NCBI GenBank assembly: GCA_030639555.1
Contig: DAOWCM010000070.1
Span: 1-9,264 of the forward strand
DNA length: 9,264 nt
Direction: 5' to 3'
Source: Candidatus Eiseniibacteriota bacterium
GTDB lineage: Bacteria; Joyebacterota; Joyebacteria; Joyebacterales; Joyebacteraceae
Shown: positions 6,384 to 9,264 of the stretch, one piece after another
Numbering within the stretch: position 1 is the first letter of the stretch
Layout: each line of letters starts with the position of its first letter
Translations under genes and position numbers: made by a program
Notes under the pieces: generated by a model
What the model was told of the DNA's origin: nothing
The model's input: only the letters and a program-made list of their open reading frames with translations
Database searches by the model: none

Positions 6384-6974
6384 TTACCTGTACAGGGCCT
6401 TGATGCCGCCCCACGTTGCGTCCTCGACCGGGTTGCCGCAGGGGCAAACCTCACCCTGGGGGCACTCCGCGCCACCGACCGAACCGTGGCCGGCGAGGCA
6501 GTAGAAGTCGGCCACACCAGGATCCTGGCAGTCGACAACCCCGCGCGGGTACTGCGCGTGATCCACGATCTCAATGCAGCAGGCGCCACCGAGGTAGAAG
6601 TACGTACCATAGCCCACTATCACGGGGTCCATGGTCATGCACTCGGTCGCCGCAATCGTGGCACCGACGCCATCAAAGGGGTCACCAATCATCAGCCCGC
6701 CCGGAAGCAGGTTCACGAACGCCTGCGTACCCATCACGCCAGGGCAGTCGGCCATTACGTTGTTCAGGCCGAACGAGATCACCGTCATGCCACCCTCGAC
6801 GCAGCCGAGGCATAGATAGGCGTCGACCGTCGTGTACACAGCCGGCATGACCGCGTTCTGAGCCTCGTCACCAGCCGGGTCGAACGAAATGTACGCGTAG
6901 ACCTGAGGGTTGTTCCCGGCCGTGGCCGTAACAGCCACCGCCGCGATAACCAGAATTGCCAGCAAAGTCTTCAT
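6384..6974 (-). CDS. Secreted cysteine-rich protein, paralog C
   Basis: The start is placed at ATG 6974, with AGGGAG eight bases upstream. An ATG at 7010 in the same frame would add twelve hydrophilic residues before the signal peptide and has no better ribosome site. The product has 196 residues. Its signal peptide (MKTLLAILVIAAVAVTATA) is unlike those of A and B, but the mature protein (GNNPQVYAYISFD onward) is about as similar to A as B is, and some DNA stretches are nearly identical to A. It keeps the CLGC, CC and CPC cysteine groups. One conserved Trp is replaced (YPRGVVDC, where A and B have YPRWVVDC). It ends in PVEDATWGGIKALYR. I found no promoter like those of A and B in the 194 bases upstream, so it may use a different promoter or readthrough from D. 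Function unknown. Confidence 0.9.
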   Translation of the reverse strand: MKTLLAILVIAAVAVTATAGNNPQVYAYISFDPAGDEAQNAVMPAVYTTVDAYLCLGCVEGGMTVISFGLNNVMADCPGVMGTQAFVNLLPGGLMIGDPFDGVGATIAATECMTMDPVIVGYGTYFYLGGACCIEIVDHAQYPRGVVDCQDPGVADFYCLAGHGSVGGAECPQGEVCPCGNPVEDATWGGIKALYR

Positions 6975-7168
6975 GCTGCTAACTCCCTCTCTTGATGATG
7001 CCGTCAACACTCATTCCGCAATCGGTAGTGTTGGACCACTGCATCACTTCTTTCCACTCCCAGCATTGACAGTGCGCTCTATCTCAAGTTTGAGTCGGGA
7101 AATAGAACGAAAGCTTCAATGCGTGCGCATCAACCTCATCACGACGCCCGTGCAATCCAACTCACCCG

Positions 7169-7738
7169 CTAGTGGGTGAAGTGAGCAGCGAAACTGCCAA
7201 AGTCGATCGGGTCCACATCTCCGTCCCAGTCGAAGTCGCTGCGCTCCATCGTCGTGGTGAAGTCGCCAGCGAACTGACCGAAGTCGATCGGGTCCACATC
7301 ACCGTCGTCGTCGTAGTCGTAGGTGTTGCACCACAGCAGATCGCTGTCGGTGAGGACGACCGTGTAGATCTGGACGTCGATCGTGAGCGAACCGTAGGGC
7401 ACAGTACCCGTGCCCATGGCCTCGAACCTGATGTTACCGCTGACGTCAGTCTCGGCGTCGACGGCGTTGATCGAGACGTTGCCGCTCCCGGTGCCCGTGA
7501 CCGTGAAGAAGAAGCTGCCCGACGGAATCCCCTGGATCGGGGTCAGGTCGGCGCGAAGCGCGGTCACCGTGATGTACTGGTACGCCGATGCATCGCCGGC
7601 CGGGCAAGTTGTGAGCCCCTTGCCACCGTTGCTCATCGTCACGTACGAGTCGTCCGCGCTAGGAATACCAGCTCCAGCGACAGTTGCCATGGCCAAAACC
7701 AGGCAACCCGCCAGAACGCCCGTCAGTGTTCTTGACAT
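7169..7738 (-). CDS. Secreted Ig-like protein with two C-terminal dockerin-type calcium-binding repeats
   Basis: The start is ATG 7738, with GGAGGAGG seven bases upstream; an in-frame ATG at 7780 precedes that site and is less likely. The product has 189 residues. A signal peptide ends near AGAG (residues 21-24). A beta-rich, Ig-like region follows at about 28-135, containing TTCPAGD, ITVTALRADLTPIQGIPSG and DVSGNIRFEAMGTG, with Cys45 and Cys137 as a possible disulfide pair. Two 27-residue repeats close the protein: DYDDDGDVDPIDFGQFAGDF at 141-160 and DFDWDGDVDPIDFGSFAAHF at 168-187. These fit the DxDxDG-x-VD-x-x-DF calcium loop of dockerin type I. At DNA level the repeat period is 81 bases. 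Dockerins bind cohesins on scaffold or surface proteins, but no cohesin gene is in view. The partner is unknown and could be noncanonical. Confidence 0.88.
   Translation of the reverse strand: MSRTLTGVLAGCLVLAMATVAGAGIPSADDSYVTMSNGGKGLTTCPAGDASAYQYITVTALRADLTPIQGIPSGSFFFTVTGTGSGNVSINAVDAETDVSGNIRFEAMGTGTVPYGSLTIDVQIYTVVLTDSDLLWCNTYDYDDDGDVDPIDFGQFAGDFTTTMERSDFDWDGDVDPIDFGSFAAHFTH
7200..7300 (-). repeat. Tandem 81-base repeat encoding two dockerin calcium loops
   Basis: The plus-strand sequence AGTCGATCGGGTCCACATC occurs at 7201 and again at 7282, an 81-base period that encodes DVDPIDF twice. The flanks have diverged, but the frame and the calcium-ligand pattern are kept. Confidence 0.75.
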
Positions 7739-7900
7739 TTCTATACCTCCTCCGTACCACCAAACGCGCTGGGATTGCACGCACTTCAGGGCCTATCCGT
7801 GACAGACCCACAAGAGAACATCTGAGGCGTTATCTACCTCCTTTCGAGATAGTCCTGCCCACGGTTGATAACGTCAGTTACCACCTCAACACTACAGACA

Positions 7901-7929
7901 ATCTTAACACAGCTTGGACTTCTTTGCAA
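7901..7929 (-). promoter_or_regulatory. Candidate sigma70-type promoter of the dockerin-type gene
   Basis: The minus strand reads TTGCAA (7929-7924), a 17-base spacer and TAAGAT (7906-7901). This would give a leader of roughly 155 bases. The boxes are near consensus, but nothing independent supports them. Confidence 0.5.
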
Positions 7930-8140
7930 GCACATTCTGGAGAGCCCTCTGAGGCCTTCTCCGTACCTCGCCGCCTCACAGACCCCGGAATCCATGGCCA
8001 GACGGCCCGTGCTGCCGAACTACACGCCGGCGGACCGCGCAGCGGATTCTCTCCGATCCCCCGTCGGCACCGTAATGAACACGCACAGCAGCCCTGGAGC
8101 TGCAAGAACCGCGCCCACGGGCCTCCCGCAGGGGACAAAC

Positions 8141-8164
8141 CGGGCCCACCCGGGGGCGGGCCCG
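8141..8164. other. GC-rich hairpin in the E-D gap
   Basis: CGGGCCC and GGGCCCG form a perfect seven-base-pair stem around a ten-base loop. On the minus strand it is followed by GTTTG. It could be a secondary terminator behind E or an RNA structure of unknown role. Confidence 0.35.
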
Positions 8165-8264
8165 ATCTCTCATCCGGTAGGGATATCATACCACAGCTGA
8201 GGCACAGATGCAATGACCGATTGCGCAGTGGCACCCAACTCGGCAAGAAACCACACTAGAGAAC

Positions 8265-8294
8265 GGCGGGCCCGCCTCGTCGAGCGGACCCGCC
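8265..8294 (-). terminator. Terminator hairpin after paralog E
   Basis: GGCGGGTCCGCT and GGCGGGCCCGCC pair over twelve positions with two G-U wobbles and a six-base loop, starting 28 bases after the TAG stop and followed by GTTCTCT. Confidence 0.7.
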
Positions 8295-8322
8295 ACACTA
8301 CAGCTGATGCTCTGCGTGCGTC

Positions 8323-8985
8323 TTAGCGATACAGTGCTTTGATCAAAGTCCAGGTCGCATCCTCGACCGGCGTGTTCGCTTCACAGCCGACGTCGCCCGC
8401 CGGGGGCGTCGCACCACCGACACCACCGTTGAGCCACACGCAGTAGAGGTTGACCACACCCGGAGTCTGGCAGTCCACGACCCAGCGTGCATATTCGGCA
8501 TACCCGTGGTCGAGAATCTCTATCTGGCATTCCCCGCCAAGGTAGAAGTACTCAGCGTAACCGACGAGGACGATGTCGTAAAACCCCGGCATGCACTCGC
8601 TGGACGCGAGGGTCACGCCGTCGGTCCCACTCCCCGGATTACCCGGGTCCCCGAACGCATTGCCGATGGCCAGGCCGCCGGGCAGCAGGTTCACGAAGGC
8701 CTGAGTGGCCATCACGCCCGGGCAGTCGCTCACCGCATCGTTGAGCCTGAACGAGATGACCGTCATGCCGGTCGCGAAGCCGGTCAGGCCGACGTAAGCA
8801 CGGATGGTTGTGAACGCCGCCGGGCTGAACTCATTGACGACCGTGGCGTTATCGGTCGGCAGCACCGGCGGATCGGCGTCGTCCGTCAGGTGTATGAATA
8901 TCTTGATGTCGGGGTTGTTGCCGTCCTGCGCGAACGCGGGCATGCACAGAGCCGCGAGTGCAAGCGCTACCAGAACATACTTCAT
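8323..8985 (-). CDS. Secreted protein, distant paralog E of the A/B/C family
   Basis: This gene encodes 220 residues from ATG 8985, with AGGGAG about seven bases upstream. A signal peptide (MKYVLVALALAALCMPAFA) is followed by a mature part starting QDGNNPDIKIFIHL. It aligns with A, B and C over its whole length: FTTIRAYVGLTGFATGMTVISF, then TQAFVNLLPGGLAIG, then YFYLGGECQIEI, RWVVDCQTPGV and the ending VEDATWTLIKALYR. It has insertions after the signal peptide and around GDPGNPGSGTDG. It carries 6 mature cysteines against 11, lacking both Cys of CLGC, one of the CC pair and both of CPC. Two Cys pairs may thus be optional for the fold. No function is recognised. It sits just downstream of tRNA-Val and has its own terminator. 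Confidence 0.88.
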   Translation of the reverse strand: MKYVLVALALAALCMPAFAQDGNNPDIKIFIHLTDDADPPVLPTDNATVVNEFSPAAFTTIRAYVGLTGFATGMTVISFRLNDAVSDCPGVMATQAFVNLLPGGLAIGNAFGDPGNPGSGTDGVTLASSECMPGFYDIVLVGYAEYFYLGGECQIEILDHGYAEYARWVVDCQTPGVVNLYCVWLNGGVGGATPPAGDVGCEANTPVEDATWTLIKALYR

Positions 8986-9146
8986 CTCCGTTCTCCCTTC
9001 GTTGGTACCAGCCTCAAGATCTGTGGCGCAAGATTGCTGTTCGCACTCAGCATTGTCAGTAGGACGGTCTTCGCCTCACCTCCTTCGCGCATCCCGCTTC
9101 GGCGCCCTCATCCTCAAGTTCCCTGTCCGGTCGATCTTCTTGGTTG
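8986..9146. other. Spacer between tRNA-Val and paralog E
   Basis: The only promoter candidate is weak: CTGACA, a 17-base spacer and CAATCT on the minus strand. A GGAGGTGAGG stretch on the minus strand looks like a ribosome site but has no suitable start codon after it. Confidence 0.25.
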
Positions 9147-9223
9147 TGGTGGGCGAAACAGGACTCGAACCTGTGACCCCCTGCGTGTAAGGCAGGTGCT
9201 CTAACCAGCTGAGCTATTCGCCC
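9147..9223 (-). tRNA. tRNA-Val, anticodon TAC
   Basis: The minus strand reads GGGCGAATAGCTCAG at the 5' end and TTCGAGTCCTG in the T arm, and finishes TTCGCCC-A-CCA. The 77-base gene folds as a full cloverleaf: a seven-pair acceptor stem (GGGCGAA/TTCGCCC) and a five-pair anticodon stem (CCTGC/GCAGG). The seven-base anticodon loop is CTTACAC, giving anticodon TAC at 9189-9187, which reads valine GUN codons. The CCA end is encoded. Confidence 0.97.
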
Positions 9224-9264
9224 GTGTTTCGCCGGTCTCCTGCGAGGGCCGTTCGCGTCTCTTC

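Larger units (their letters stand above)
7739..8322. other. Long intergenic region between E and D
   Basis: This 584-base stretch contains E's terminator at 8265-8294, a second GC-rich hairpin at 8141-8164, and a promoter candidate for D at 7901-7929. I see no convincing gene. The open frames on both strands are Pro/Arg-rich, lack ribosome sites and look like GC-driven noise. An unidentified small RNA between the two hairpins cannot be excluded. Confidence 0.5.

Noticed and set aside
4434..6974. CRISPR or direct-repeat array suggested by repeated sequence in this region
   Set aside because: The repetition is that of whole paralogous genes about 590 bases long, not short repeats with unique spacers.
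7169..7738. Lipoprotein signal in the dockerin protein (LAGC at residues 9-12)
   Set aside because: The hydrophobic stretch continues well past this Cys and ends in a normal signal-peptidase site (AGAG), so a lipobox there is unlikely.
7878..8246. Minus-strand open frame of 122 codons in the E-D gap
   Set aside because: Its composition is Pro/Gly/Arg/Cys-rich noise. It has no ribosome site and overlaps the promoter candidate and hairpin region.

Overview
The window is GC-rich, and every gene I can support lies on the minus strand. Secreted proteins dominate: a gingipain-like protease, a lipoprotein with a c554-type multiheme tail, a dockerin-tailed Ig-like protein, and four paralogous cysteine-containing secreted proteins that share a C-terminal TW-x-x-IKALYR ending. 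This mix suggests an uncultivated FCB-type bacterium (Eisenbacteria, Krumholzibacteria or Fermentibacteria-like). That placement rests on recollection of gene style; no phylogenetic marker is present.

Layout in the direction of transcription, from right to left: tRNA-Val (9147-9223); secreted paralog E (8323-8985) with a strong terminator hairpin; a 584-base gap holding a second GC-rich hairpin and a promoter candidate; the Ig-like/dockerin protein D (7169-7738); secreted paralogs C (6384-6974), B (5499-6089) and A (4434-5024), each exactly 196 residues; a metallophosphatase-like/tetraheme lipoprotein (2869-4230); and the first 924 codons of a C25 (gingipain-family) protease (2773 to beyond base 1). 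A, B, C and E each end in a hairpin terminator. A and B carry near-identical sigma70-type promoters, so they look like separate transcription units. The lipoprotein and the protease are only 95 bases apart and may be cotranscribed.

The main discovery is in the lipoprotein gene. A naive reading starts at an internal ATG (3936) and gives 355 residues without a signal peptide. Upstream, the same frame continues through one TGA (4077-4075) to a GTG (4230). That GTG has a perfect AGGAGG five bases before it and opens a lipoprotein signal sequence. The TGA falls at the second Cys position of a GELEPCG[C/TGA] motif. A hairpin with a G-starting apical loop lies 20 bases downstream, as expected for a bacterial SECIS. 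The gene is therefore best read as a 453-residue selenoprotein. Its phosphatase-like domain has lost essentially all the usual metal ligands, which points to a redox rather than hydrolytic role.

The second theme is the secreted paralog cluster. A, B and C look like a mosaic: A and B share promoter and signal peptide, A and C share much of the mature coding region, and B and C share the 3' end and terminator. This suggests tandem duplication followed by exchange between copies.
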